DNA of 33,284 nt from Actinomycetota bacterium (lineage in GTDB: Bacteria > Actinomycetota > Humimicrobiia > Humimicrobiales > Humimicrobiaceae): positions 1 to 33,284 of the forward strand of contig JAQVHC010000003.1 of NCBI GenBank assembly GCA_028696435.1, in the 5' to 3' direction. Shown piece by piece: positions 8,759-17,052 of this stretch; the stretch's first letter is position 1, and every line of letters starts with the position of its first letter. The notes below the pieces were generated by a model. That model did not search any database. It was given only the letters and a program-made list of their open reading frames with translations, and was not told the DNA's origin. The position numbers were made by a program, and so were the translations under genes.

Positions 8759-9556
8759 TTAAATATCTATCAGCTTATCCAGACCAAAAGTATAATTTTG
8801 AATTTTATCGATATTCTTTATAGCGAGAATAACACCCGGGTAAAATGCTGACCTGTCGAGACTATCATGTCTTATTGATAATGTCTGTCCTCTGGCACCA
8901 AAAATTATATTCTGGTGAGCCATAAGTCCGGGTAACCTTACACTGTGTATGTGAATACCATCTTTAAATCCACCGCGGCTACCTTCAATAATTTCATTTT
9001 CACCTTCTTCCAGACGGGATTCATTAAATTTTTTGCACTGACTTATTTCTTCAACCGAATACAGAGAAGTTCCTGAAGGAGCATCCTTTTTTTTATCATG
9101 GTGCATTTCTATTATTTCACAATTATCAAAATATTTTGATATTAATTTAGAAATTTTTATCATAATCACAGCACCTATTGAAAAATTTGGAACTATAAAG
9201 GTTTTACTTTTTGCCTTCAAAGATTTCCTTTCAATTGCTGACAGTTCATCTCTACTAAACCCGGTTGTCCCTACTATTATATCTATATTGTTGTCAATCG
9301 CCCAGTTTATACTCTCGTAAGCTACATCAGCATTTGTAAAATCAATAATAATATCAGGATTCAGTTTCTTAATGTCATTCCGGCAGTCATATATTCTATA
9401 TCCTGTTTTCTCTCCTGTTAAAAACTCCCCTATATCCTTACCGGCATTCTTAATATCAAAACCACCTACAAGCTCTATTCCTTCTTCCTTTATTAATTCC
9501 TTCGAGATCGAAACACCCATATTACCACAAATTCCAAACATTACTATTTTTTTCAT
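8759..9556 (-). CDS. dapB: 4-hydroxy-tetrahydrodipicolinate reductase
   Basis: DapB reduces the DapA product with NAD(P)H to tetrahydrodipicolinate. The 265-residue protein has the nucleotide-binding loop GICGNMG at 8-14, GTTGF at 96-100, and the family signature EMHHDKKKDAPSGTS at 150-164. The signature holds the catalytic histidine pair (152-153) and the lysine (157). The start is ATG at 9556, five bases after GGAAGG, a clear ribosome site. It lies 11 bases after the M16 peptidase stop, suggesting co-transcription. Having dapB next to dapA provides consecutive steps of the pathway; the remaining dap genes are not in this window. Confidence 0.97.
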   Translation of the reverse strand: MKKIVMFGICGNMGVSISKELIKEEGIELVGGFDIKNAGKDIGEFLTGEKTGYRIYDCRNDIKKLNPDIIIDFTNADVAYESINWAIDNNIDIIVGTTGFSRDELSAIERKSLKAKSKTFIVPNFSIGAVIMIKISKLISKYFDNCEIIEMHHDKKKDAPSGTSLYSVEEISQCKKFNESRLEEGENEIIEGSRGGFKDGIHIHSVRLPGLMAHQNIIFGARGQTLSIRHDSLDRSAFYPGVILAIKNIDKIQNYTFGLDKLIDI

Positions 9557-9567
9557 ACTGACCTTCC

Positions 9568-10749
9568 TTATTTTATTTTCCCCATTAACACCAGACTCAT
9601 CTTATCCAGATTAATATACCTGCTTACAATGTCATCTATATCATTCTTTTGTATATTATCTATTTTCTTTAATACCTCGTTAATAGTCAAAACATTTTTG
9701 TCCAGGAGTAAACCTTTACCCAGTCTAAACATCCTTGAACTTATATCTTCAAAACTTAATACAATACCGCCTTTTAAATTTTCTCTGGCAACTAAAAGTT
9801 CGGACTCTTTTACTCCATATTTTGAAATATCTTTTATTTCGTTTCTTATAAGTTCCAGTATTCTGTCTGTATTCCCGGGTGACGAAGCCGCATATATTAA
9901 AATTACTCCTGTATCAATGTATTGAACATTATTGCTAAAAATTGAATATACAAGTCCCTCTTCTTCCCGGATCTTTTGAAATAATCTACTGCTCATGCTC
10001 CCACCCAGAAGATTTGTAAACAGTGAAATAGGGTACCTATCATCACTATCACGTTCGCAGCCCTGACATCCAAAACATATATACACTGAATTAGTTTTGT
10101 TACTCGGCACTTTTCTCATTATTTCACTCTGGGGAGGTTTAAGCTTATTAAAAATATTTTTCTCTGTCCCGTTATTAATGTTATCTGTATATCTTTTAAC
10201 TATATCAACCAGTTTTTCATGTTTAACATTCCCGGCTGCTGAGATCACCATATTTCCTGTATTAAAATTATCATTAAAATACTGTAGTATGATCGATTTA
10301 TTTATACTTTTTAGCGATTTCCCTGTACCAAGAACCGGCAGGCTAAGAGGATGCCCGTCAAAAATAGCTTTATAGAAGTGATTCATAATATTCTCGGAAG
10401 GATTGTCCTCTACCATTTTTATTTCTTCAATTACTACTTTTTTTTCGGTCTTTATATTTTCAGTAAGAAAGGACGGTTCTGTAATTATATCAAATAAAAG
10501 TTCTATACAGTTTTCTAAATAAGTATCTATAAAATCAGCATATATGCAACAGTTTTCCTTATCAGTAAATGCATTATATTCGGCACCAATTGAATCAAAT
10601 TCGATGGCTATATCTCTTGAAGTCCTTTTCTTTGTACCTTTAAAAATAAGATGTTCTATAAGGTGAGTTATCCCGTTGATTTTTTCATTTTCATTTCTGG
10701 ACCCAACCGGTACCCAGATTCCGAGTGATACAGACCTGAAATGAGGCAA
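9568..10749 (-). CDS. M16 family zinc peptidase (processing-peptidase-like); N-terminus extends upstream without a normal start codon
   Basis: This M16B peptidase has the inverted zinc motif HLIEH (H29, E32, H33 counted from the TTG at 10749) and the third metal ligand E109 in VIEEIK, exactly 76 residues after H33 as in the family. It resembles Bacillus MlpA/YmxG, which sits at the same place downstream of pnp. The coordinates given start at TTG 10749, but that codon lies inside the conserved N-terminal beta-strand region. In the same frame, upstream codons to about 10830 read KFDQYKITELSNGVKIISEY, a normal M16 N-terminus. The frame is open back to a TAG at 10849-10851, yet contains no ATG, GTG or TTG before 10749. 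A GAGG site (10842-10845) precedes ATA codons at 10830 and 10827, so the true start is probably near 10830, either non-canonical or altered by a sequence error. Confidence 0.9.
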   Translation of the reverse strand: MPHFRSVSLGIWVPVGSRNENEKINGITHLIEHLIFKGTKKRTSRDIAIEFDSIGAEYNAFTDKENCCIYADFIDTYLENCIELLFDIITEPSFLTENIKTEKKVVIEEIKMVEDNPSENIMNHFYKAIFDGHPLSLPVLGTGKSLKSINKSIILQYFNDNFNTGNMVISAAGNVKHEKLVDIVKRYTDNINNGTEKNIFNKLKPPQSEIMRKVPSNKTNSVYICFGCQGCERDSDDRYPISLFTNLLGGSMSSRLFQKIREEEGLVYSIFSNNVQYIDTGVILIYAASSPGNTDRILELIRNEIKDISKYGVKESELLVARENLKGGIVLSFEDISSRMFRLGKGLLLDKNVLTINEVLKKIDNIQKNDIDDIVSRYINLDKMSLVLMGKIK

Positions 10750-10875
10750 ATATTCACTAATTATCTTTACACCATTACTTAATTCAGTTATTTTATACTG
10801 ATCAAATTTTACACTATTTGTTGATATTATCTCTCTATTAACCTCACACTATTAATGTATTCAGATGATATATAT

Positions 10876-13023
10876 TCAGATGTCAGTTCTTTCCAGCCCT
10901 ATTTTCTTACTTTTGGAATCAATATTTTCTACTTTAACCAGGACTTTATCGCCGACCTTTAAATAATCCTTAATGTCTTTAATCCTCTTATTTGCAACTT
11001 TTGATATATGCAGAAGTCCGTCAACTCCGGGAATTAAGTTAATAAATGCTCCATAGTTTGTTATTCCCACAACAGTTCCCAGAAATTCTTCCCCTACTTT
11101 TATATCATCGATACTTTTTAACATTCCCTCTATCTTTTTTCTGGCCATAGCAATATTCTCGTCATTGGAAGAAATAATAGAAACAATACCTTCTCCGTTA
11201 TAATCGCTTATATCGATTTCATCTAAATTAAATTCCTCTTTTATACTCTTTATATTCTTACCTCCCGGACCGATAATATCACCAATTTTTTCTTTGGGTA
11301 TTTTAAAAGTAGTAATTTTAGGCGCACACTTTGATAAGGTTGGTCTCGGTTCCGGTATAACTTCCAGCATTTTTTCCAGGATGTATAACCTTCCCTCACG
11401 TGCTTTTTCAAGGATTTCTTTTATAATATCAAGGCTAATGCCCTTTGTTTTCATATCCATCTGCAGTGCTGTAATCCCATTTTTTGTCCCGGCAACCTTA
11501 AAATCCATATCGCCATAAAAATCTTCTATACCCTGTATGTCCTTTAGTATTACATAATTGTCTGACTTATCATCCTTAATGAGCCCCATTGCTATACCTG
11601 AAACAGGATTCAATATAGGAACTCCGGCGTCCATTAAAGCAAGTGTGCTGCCGCATACACTGGCCATAGATGTTGAACCATTGGATTCGAGAATTTCTGA
11701 CACGAGTCTTAAAACATATGGGAACTTATCTTCATCAGGAATCATTGGTCTTAAAGCCTTTTCAGCCAGCGCACCATGGCCAATTTCTCTTCTTTTGGGA
11801 CCTCTGAGGGGCCAGGTTTCCCCTACACTGAATGGAGGGAAATTATAGTGATGAATGTATCTTTTAAACTCTTCTTTCCCAAGACTTTCTATTTTTTGAG
11901 CCTCTCTTATTGAGCCAAGTGCCAGTATTGTAAGAGCCTGTGTTTTCCCTCTTGTAAAAAGCCCCATTCCATGAGTTGTATCCGGAAATAAACCTACCTC
12001 ACATTTTATTTCTCTTATATCATCAGGCTTTCTTCCATCGGGTCTTATACCTTTTTCCAGAATTGTTTTCCTTACAAGCTCCCTTTCCAGTTCATTAAAA
12101 CTCATATCAATGCTTTCACTATCATCTGGAAAATCTTCTTCAAGCTCTTTTTCCACTTCTTCTTTTAAAACTGAAACTCTATCCTGAAAAAATCCTCTTT
12201 CTGTACTATCAAGCAGGGCTCTACCCTCATCTTCTTTTGAATACTCTACTATTTCATCCAGAATTCTCTGAATTTTTTCTTCTACAAGCTCCCTTACTCT
12301 CTTTTCAACATCAACATTTAATACAAATTTATCTGTTTCTTTCTTATCCTTTCCTGCTATTTCTTTAAATTCCCTTTGAAAAGAAATTATTTTTTTGATT
12401 TCATCATGTGCTTTCTCCATAGCTTCAATCACTATCTCTTCAGGAGCTTCCTTTGCACCTGCTTCAACCATTAAAATCGCATCTTCGGTTCCTGCTACTA
12501 TTATGTCAATAATACTTTCTTCAATTTCACTATATGTTGGATTTACTATCCATTTATCCCCTACCTTACCCATCCTTACAGCACCTACCGGTTCATCAAA
12601 TGGTATATCTGATATGTATAGCAGTGTTGAAGCACCATTTATTAGAGAAACATCGTAGGGAATATCCTGGTCAAATGATATTACTGTAGCAATTAGCTGC
12701 ACTTCATTCCTTATATTTTTATCAAATAAAGGCCTGAGCGGTCTATCAGTTAACCTCGCATTAAGTATTGCCTTATCACTTGCTTTGCCTTCTCTTCTAA
12801 AGAACCCTCCCGGTATTTTCCCTGCTGCATACATCCTCTCTTCGACATCTACAACAAGCGGGAAAAAATCTACAGCTTCAACCGGGTTTTTATTCATTAC
12901 AGCAGTAATAAGCACACCATTTCCACCAAATTTTACCAGGATAGAATTGGCCTGTCTGGCCATCTTTCCAGTGGAAACAGTCATTTTCTTTCCACGAATA
13001 TCAATTTCATAACTTTTTTCCAT
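10876..13023 (-). CDS. pnp: Polyribonucleotide nucleotidyltransferase (PNPase)
   Basis: PNPase degrades RNA 3' to 5' with phosphate and can add heteropolymeric tails. The 715-residue protein has the full architecture. A first RNase PH domain contains FFRREGKASDKAILNARLTDRPLRPLF near 78-105, followed by a helical linker. The catalytic second RNase PH domain (about 310-530) carries DIQGIEDFYGDMDFKVAGT with the active-site aspartates. A KH domain (about 550-610, IIGPGGKNIKSIKEE) and an S1 domain (about 620-690) complete it. The start is ATG at 13023; AAAGGAG is present but 14 bases away, longer than usual. The gene follows rpsO across an 86-base gap with a hairpin, the classic rpsO-pnp arrangement. 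In many bacteria the pnp leader is a target of PNPase autocontrol; no direct evidence for that can be seen here. Confidence 0.98.
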   Translation of the reverse strand: MEKSYEIDIRGKKMTVSTGKMARQANSILVKFGGNGVLITAVMNKNPVEAVDFFPLVVDVEERMYAAGKIPGGFFRREGKASDKAILNARLTDRPLRPLFDKNIRNEVQLIATVISFDQDIPYDVSLINGASTLLYISDIPFDEPVGAVRMGKVGDKWIVNPTYSEIEESIIDIIVAGTEDAILMVEAGAKEAPEEIVIEAMEKAHDEIKKIISFQREFKEIAGKDKKETDKFVLNVDVEKRVRELVEEKIQRILDEIVEYSKEDEGRALLDSTERGFFQDRVSVLKEEVEKELEEDFPDDSESIDMSFNELERELVRKTILEKGIRPDGRKPDDIREIKCEVGLFPDTTHGMGLFTRGKTQALTILALGSIREAQKIESLGKEEFKRYIHHYNFPPFSVGETWPLRGPKRREIGHGALAEKALRPMIPDEDKFPYVLRLVSEILESNGSTSMASVCGSTLALMDAGVPILNPVSGIAMGLIKDDKSDNYVILKDIQGIEDFYGDMDFKVAGTKNGITALQMDMKTKGISLDIIKEILEKAREGRLYILEKMLEVIPEPRPTLSKCAPKITTFKIPKEKIGDIIGPGGKNIKSIKEEFNLDEIDISDYNGEGIVSIISSNDENIAMARKKIEGMLKSIDDIKVGEEFLGTVVGITNYGAFINLIPGVDGLLHISKVANKRIKDIKDYLKVGDKVLVKVENIDSKSKKIGLERTDI

Positions 13024-13080
13024 CTATTATCAAAATGCTCCTTTAAATTATAATTTAAACTCCGGATTAAAATATTTTAA

Positions 13081-13111
13081 AAGGTTTCCCTGTTGGCTCA
13101 GGTATAACCTT
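13081..13111 (-). terminator. Nested hairpin in the rpsO-pnp gap (weak terminator or processing site)
   Basis: On the minus strand, AAGGTT and AACCTT (13106-13111 and 13081-13086) form an outer stem around an inner CCTG/CAGG stem, followed by TTTT. The outer stem overlaps the rpsO stop codon. The T-run is short and interrupted, so partial termination or an RNase processing stem ahead of pnp are both possible. Confidence 0.4.
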
Positions 13112-13379
13112 ATTTTCGCAATCCAAGTTCTTTTATTACTTTTTTATATCTGTTTATGTCATTATTCTTTAAGTATGTAAGAAGCTTTTTTCTTTTTCCA
13201 ACCATAATAACAAGCCCTCTTCTTGAATGATTATCCTTTTTATTCACCTTCAAATGTTCATTAAGCCTGTTTATTTTTTTAGTTAAAATAGCTATCTGAA
13301 CTTCGGAGGAACCGGTATCATTCTCATGAACTTTGAACTTGTCAATTATTTTCTTTTTCTCTTCCTTTACTAAAGCCAA
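13110..13379 (-). CDS. rpsO: 30S ribosomal protein S15
   Basis: S15 binds the central domain of 16S rRNA early in small-subunit assembly. From TTG at 13379 the product is 89 residues, the canonical length. It begins MALVKEEKKKIIDKFKVHE, matching the usual MALTKEEK start, and contains NDTGSSEVQIAILTKKIN and HSRRGLVIMVGKRKKLL. I chose TTG at 13379 over GTG at 13388 for two reasons: AGGAGG lies eight bases before the TTG but overlaps the GTG, and three extra residues (MRK) would not fit the family. The gene lies between ribF and pnp, as is widespread in bacteria. The 208-base region ahead of it contains stem-loops that may be an S15 autoregulatory leader. Confidence 0.96.
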   Translation of the reverse strand: MALVKEEKKKIIDKFKVHENDTGSSEVQIAILTKKINRLNEHLKVNKKDNHSRRGLVIMVGKRKKLLTYLKNNDINRYKKVIKELGLRK

Positions 13380-13514
13380 TTTCCTCACCTCCTAAAATTT
13401 CCGTAGTATAATTTATCATAACTGTATACTAATTACAATTTAATCCATTTTTTAGTTTCCTGATCGCCCATGGTATTAAGTTGTATGCAGTATTAAATAT
13501 ATATAAAATAATTT

Positions 13515-13561
13515 TACCACTATAGAGCGTTTCTCTCTACCCTGTATGACAGGACGGCACT
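13515..13561 (-). promoter_or_regulatory. Candidate structured leader of rpsO
   Basis: Two consecutive stem-loops can be drawn on the minus strand between ribF and rpsO. One is CCTGT-CAT-ACAGG (13541-13553), with two further wobble pairs. The other is TAGAG-AGAAACG-CTCTA (13523-13539). They lie about 140 bases upstream of the rpsO start, with no T-run directly after them. Ribosomal protein S15 represses its own mRNA through leader structures in several bacteria (established), so a similar role is possible. I cannot identify a convincing promoter in this gap. Confidence 0.35.
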
Positions 13562-13587
13562 TATTTCTGCTAAGTTTTATCTATTTA

Positions 13588-14550
13588 CTAAATTTTATCT
13601 GAATTAAATTTAATTTTAAAATATTTTAATGCATATTCAATATCAAGCTTTATACGTTTCACCAATTCATCTTTGTCATCAAATACCATTTCATCCCTTA
13701 ACTTCTCTAAAAAAGTGATTCTAATTTTTTTATTATATATATTACCACTGAAATTCAGCAAATAAACTTCGATTCGCTTTCCTGATTCTTTAAATGTAGG
13801 GTTATCTCCAACATTAATCACAGCTGGAAATATTTTTTCTTCTTCATCAATAAAAACTTTGCCGAGATAAACACCATCAGCAGGTATTACATATAACTCA
13901 CATATATCAATATTTGCAGTTGGAAATCCAAGCAGTCTTCCTCTGCCTGCACCCTTTGTAACAACTCCATCGATCTGTGGATTTCTTCCCAGTAGATTTG
14001 ATACCTCTCTTATCCTGCCTTCAGAATAATATCTCCTTATAGCTGTGCTTGATACTATTTTACCCTTTACCTTTAGTAGAGGTACTACATTTACTTTAAC
14101 ACAGTAAGACTTTAAAAAATTTTTAAGAAACGACACATCTCCTGCAGCCTGGTAACCAAAACGAAAACCCTCACCCACAAAAATTTCTCTTATACGAAGT
14201 TTGTTTACAAGAATATCCCTGCAGAACTGTTCAGGAGTTAATTTTAAAAAATCTGGATTGTTATCAGCAATTATTATACAGTCAACACCCATGGCATCTA
14301 TAATTTTAATTTTTTCTTCGAAAGGAATTATAAGCTTTTTAAATGTATCATTTCTAACTACATTAACCGGTGGTCTGTTAAAAGTTAAAACCATGCTGCT
14401 ACAGTTCACCGCTCTTGCTCTATCAGCACAGTCATTTATTATTTTTTTGTGGCCGAGATGAACACCATCAAAAAACCCTATAACCACTATAGAATTCTTG
14501 AACTTAAAATTTTCTTCATCTATCTTTTCTAAATCCAATAGCTCCGCCAA
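13588..14550 (-). CDS. ribF: Bifunctional riboflavin kinase / FAD synthetase
   Basis: RibF converts riboflavin to FMN and FMN to FAD. The 320-residue protein has an N-terminal nucleotidyltransferase domain with GFFDGVHLGHKKII (25-38, HxGH-type motif). The C-terminal riboflavin kinase domain (about 185-310) carries GRGRLLGFPTANI, GVYLGKVF and AVINVGDNPTF. The start is TTG at 14550, preceded by GGGAG 11 bases upstream. No FMN riboswitch is visible ahead of the gene. The truB-ribF-rpsO order is the standard Firmicutes-type arrangement. The length is usual for the bifunctional enzyme (about 310-320). Confidence 0.97.
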   Translation of the reverse strand: MAELLDLEKIDEENFKFKNSIVVIGFFDGVHLGHKKIINDCADRARAVNCSSMVLTFNRPPVNVVRNDTFKKLIIPFEEKIKIIDAMGVDCIIIADNNPDFLKLTPEQFCRDILVNKLRIREIFVGEGFRFGYQAAGDVSFLKNFLKSYCVKVNVVPLLKVKGKIVSSTAIRRYYSEGRIREVSNLLGRNPQIDGVVTKGAGRGRLLGFPTANIDICELYVIPADGVYLGKVFIDEEEKIFPAVINVGDNPTFKESGKRIEVYLLNFSGNIYNKKIRITFLEKLRDEMVFDDKDELVKRIKLDIEYALKYFKIKFNSDKI

Positions 14551-14612
14551 TTATCTGCCGGCTCCCTTTTAAAAAATTAAATTTTTAATGGAACAAATAA
14601 ATATTAAACTTT

Positions 14613-15661
14613 TTAATCCACTCCATCACCAAAAGCTATTATACTTTTTGTTAGTTCTTGTTTTATTTCAACCATATTCTTAACCCTATCACCTGCATCA
14701 TCACCTGTATCACAAAATATTTTTTCACTTATAATTTCATGCACCGCAAGCAGGTTTGCGTTGCTATCCAGTATATTAACAAAACTCCCCTTTTTAAATA
14801 AACCGCCTGTATTACCAGTCAATCTCTTTTCTATCATTTCCTCTGTAACAGGGCATCCATTTTTAATAGAATTTATGTATCTATTCTTTACATAAATATT
14901 CTCCATTTTTTCCGATAATCTTTCCAGAGGTACTATATATGGAGCTGGCTTCATATATTCTTCTACAGAAATATGACCCTCAAGCACATTCCTTATAAAA
15001 TCCTCTACACTGATACTATCTTCCAGTTTATAATCGTTAATCGATGTTCTTTTTAACTCTTTTAAAGAAGCTCCTGTTCCGAGCAAACCACCGATATCAT
15101 AGGCCAGTGATCTTATATATGTACCGGAACTGCAGTTTATTTTTATTTCGACTAAATCCTTTTCAATAGAGATAAGCTCAAGATTATAAATATTTACTAT
15201 TTTTGGTTCTAACTCTAACCTGTGTCCCTTCCTTGCCAGCCTGTAGGAAGGACTCCCTTTATATTTTACTGCTGAATACACCGGTGGTATCTGTTTTATT
15301 TTACCTTTAAACTTATTAAGAGCATTTAATACTTTGTCTTTATCTATATCCTCAACTTTCTTCTCAACCAGAATCTTTCCACTGAGATCCCATGTATCTG
15401 TAACCACTCCCAGCTTTAGCTGTGCAATATATTCCTTATTTAAAGTTAAAAAATATTTGAATAATTTAGTGGCTTTATTTATTAATATAATAAGCAGACC
15501 TTCTGCTGCAGGGTCCAGAGTTCCTGCATGGCCAATTTTTTTTAAAAAAAAACTTTTTTTAACTTCCGTATAACATCATAAGACGTTACAGCCGGTGGTT
15601 TATTTATTAATAAAATACCGTCAAAATCCTTTAGATAATCTGACTTACAGCTTCTATCCAT
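14613..15661 (-). CDS. truB: tRNA pseudouridine(55) synthase, split by an apparent single-base frameshift
   Basis: TruB makes pseudouridine 55 in the T-loop of tRNAs. The gene is readable in two frames. From ATG at 15661 (AAGGAAAG eight bases upstream, overlapping the nrnA stop) the frame gives 39 residues including DGILLINKPPAVTSYDVIRK and stops at TAA 15542-15544. The next frame continues LKKIGHAGTLDPAAEGLL, then VVTDTWDLSGK, YSAVKYKG, GTYIRSLAYDIG and a PUA-like tail to 14613. The catalytic aspartate is in HAGTLDP, upstream of the first possible GTG of the downstream frame (15407), so a protein begun there would be inactive. The break lies in a T9 run followed by A8 (minus strand, 15536-15552). 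One added T, or one A in the neighbouring A7, restores a 349-residue TruB with spacing like Bacillus TruB. Sequencing error, transcriptional slippage or a real mutation remain possible. Confidence 0.9.
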
Positions 15662-16655
15662 TGTCTATGCTTTCCTTAACTGAATTTTTTAAATTATTTA
15701 TTACAGTTCTCAGGCTTCCTCTATCAGCATATGCAGAAGCCATTTTGTGTCCCCCACCATTAAATTTACTTGCAATCGTGAAAAGATCAATGTTGCTATC
15801 AGAGGTTCTAAGACTAATTTTAAAGCACCTTTTCCCGGTCTGTTTAATTAAAGCAGCGACTCTTACTTTCTCTGCGCTTCTCAGTAAATTAATGATCTCA
15901 TCCTGGGCAGAAAAAGGTAAATTTAATTTTTTAAAATCTTTCTGCAAAACATAGGAATATATAAGACCGGTAGAAGGCACGAACTCAATTCTCTGAAAAA
16001 CAATCTGTATCAGCTTAAATCTCTCCAGAGGCTCACTCTCATATATATATTTACTTATCTTAGAAGGATTTACATTAAATTTAAGCAATTCACTTACTGC
16101 TTTATGAACATCAGAATTTGTATTGCTGTATTGAAATTTTCCTGTATCAGTCAGTATTCCAACATAAATGCCCTCAGCTATTATATCATCCATCAGACCC
16201 GGGTAATTGCAAGATATAAGTTCATACAAAATCTCTGCAGTTGCTGATTTTTCTATATCCACAACATTCAGGTTACCAAAATTGGTATTATTATAATGAT
16301 GGTCAATGTTTACTATATATTTAAAATTATCTTTTAATTCTTTAAAATCCAGATTCATTCTGTACTCATCAGCACAATCAAGACAGAAACATATATATTG
16401 CCCATTATTATCAGATTCTTTTATTTTCTCAAAGTTTTTACAAATCCTGTCAATATGGGGTAGAAATTTATATTGATAGGGGATTTCACAGTTGCAAACA
16501 GGCAGTACTTCCTTCTTGAGTAGAATTAGTAACTGATAAAGTGCTATCTGTGAACCTAATGAATCACCATCGGGACAATCGTGGGTTATAATTACAAATT
16601 TATTATTAGTATCTATAATTTTTGATATCTGACTGTATAAATTATTTACATCCAA
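15654..16655 (-). CDS. nrnA: DHH-family oligoribonuclease / pAp phosphatase
   Basis: NrnA-type enzymes degrade 2-5-nucleotide RNA oligomers (nano-RNA) and often hydrolyse 3'-phosphoadenosine 5'-phosphate. The 333-residue protein has the DHH-family motifs HDCPDGDSLGS (25-35), CLDCAD (91-96) and NIDHH (116-120). It also has GILTDTGKFQYSNT and the C-terminal DHHA1 motif FNGGGHKMASAY. The start is TTG at 16655, with AGCAGG about ten bases upstream overlapping the rbfA end. No other in-frame start is better. Its stop overlaps the truB ATG by eight bases, so translation is probably coupled. The rbfA-nrnA-truB order is common in Firmicutes and related phyla. Confidence 0.95.
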   Translation of the reverse strand: MDVNNLYSQISKIIDTNNKFVIITHDCPDGDSLGSQIALYQLLILLKKEVLPVCNCEIPYQYKFLPHIDRICKNFEKIKESDNNGQYICFCLDCADEYRMNLDFKELKDNFKYIVNIDHHYNNTNFGNLNVVDIEKSATAEILYELISCNYPGLMDDIIAEGIYVGILTDTGKFQYSNTNSDVHKAVSELLKFNVNPSKISKYIYESEPLERFKLIQIVFQRIEFVPSTGLIYSYVLQKDFKKLNLPFSAQDEIINLLRSAEKVRVAALIKQTGKRCFKISLRTSDSNIDLFTIASKFNGGGHKMASAYADRGSLRTVINNLKNSVKESIDNG

Positions 16656-16660
16656 TTATA

Positions 16661-17029
16661 CTAACCTGCTTGCTGCCTCTTGTCTTTTTCCAGATCATCA
16701 AGTATTTTTGATACCCTTATACCGGTGTCTATGGATTTATCATATAAAAACTTTATGCTGGGCACACTCCTGAGCTTTAATCTCTGTTGTAGATTTCTCT
16801 TTATAAATCCCTTACAACTATTCAGGCCTTCAAAACTTCTTTTGATCTCATCTTCATCGCCCATTATGCTTATAAAAACATCCAGCCACTTAAAATCTAC
16901 TGATAATTCCGCACCGGTAACAGTCACAAACCCTATTCTTGGATCATTTACTTTTGTATTAATTATAAAACTGATTTCCCTTTTTATATCTATCTCGGCT
17001 TTTTTTATTCTATCCACTTTAAACACCAC
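16661..17029 (-). CDS. rbfA: Ribosome-binding factor A
   Basis: RbfA is a small KH-like factor that binds pre-30S particles and helps mature the 16S 5' end. The 122-residue protein shows DRIKKAEIDIKREISFIINTKVNDPRIGFVTVTGAELSVDF near the N-terminus and LRSVPSIKFLYDKSIDTGIRVSKILDDL near the C-terminus. Both are typical family blocks. The start is GTG at 17029 (a second GTG follows immediately), with AAGG just upstream. It lies 23 bases after infB and five bases before the nrnA start. The infB-rbfA-nrnA-truB order is highly conserved. Confidence 0.95.
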   Translation of the reverse strand: MVFKVDRIKKAEIDIKREISFIINTKVNDPRIGFVTVTGAELSVDFKWLDVFISIMGDEDEIKRSFEGLNSCKGFIKRNLQQRLKLRSVPSIKFLYDKSIDTGIRVSKILDDLEKDKRQQAG

Positions 17030-17052
17030 CAGCCTTATATCATTTCGACATA

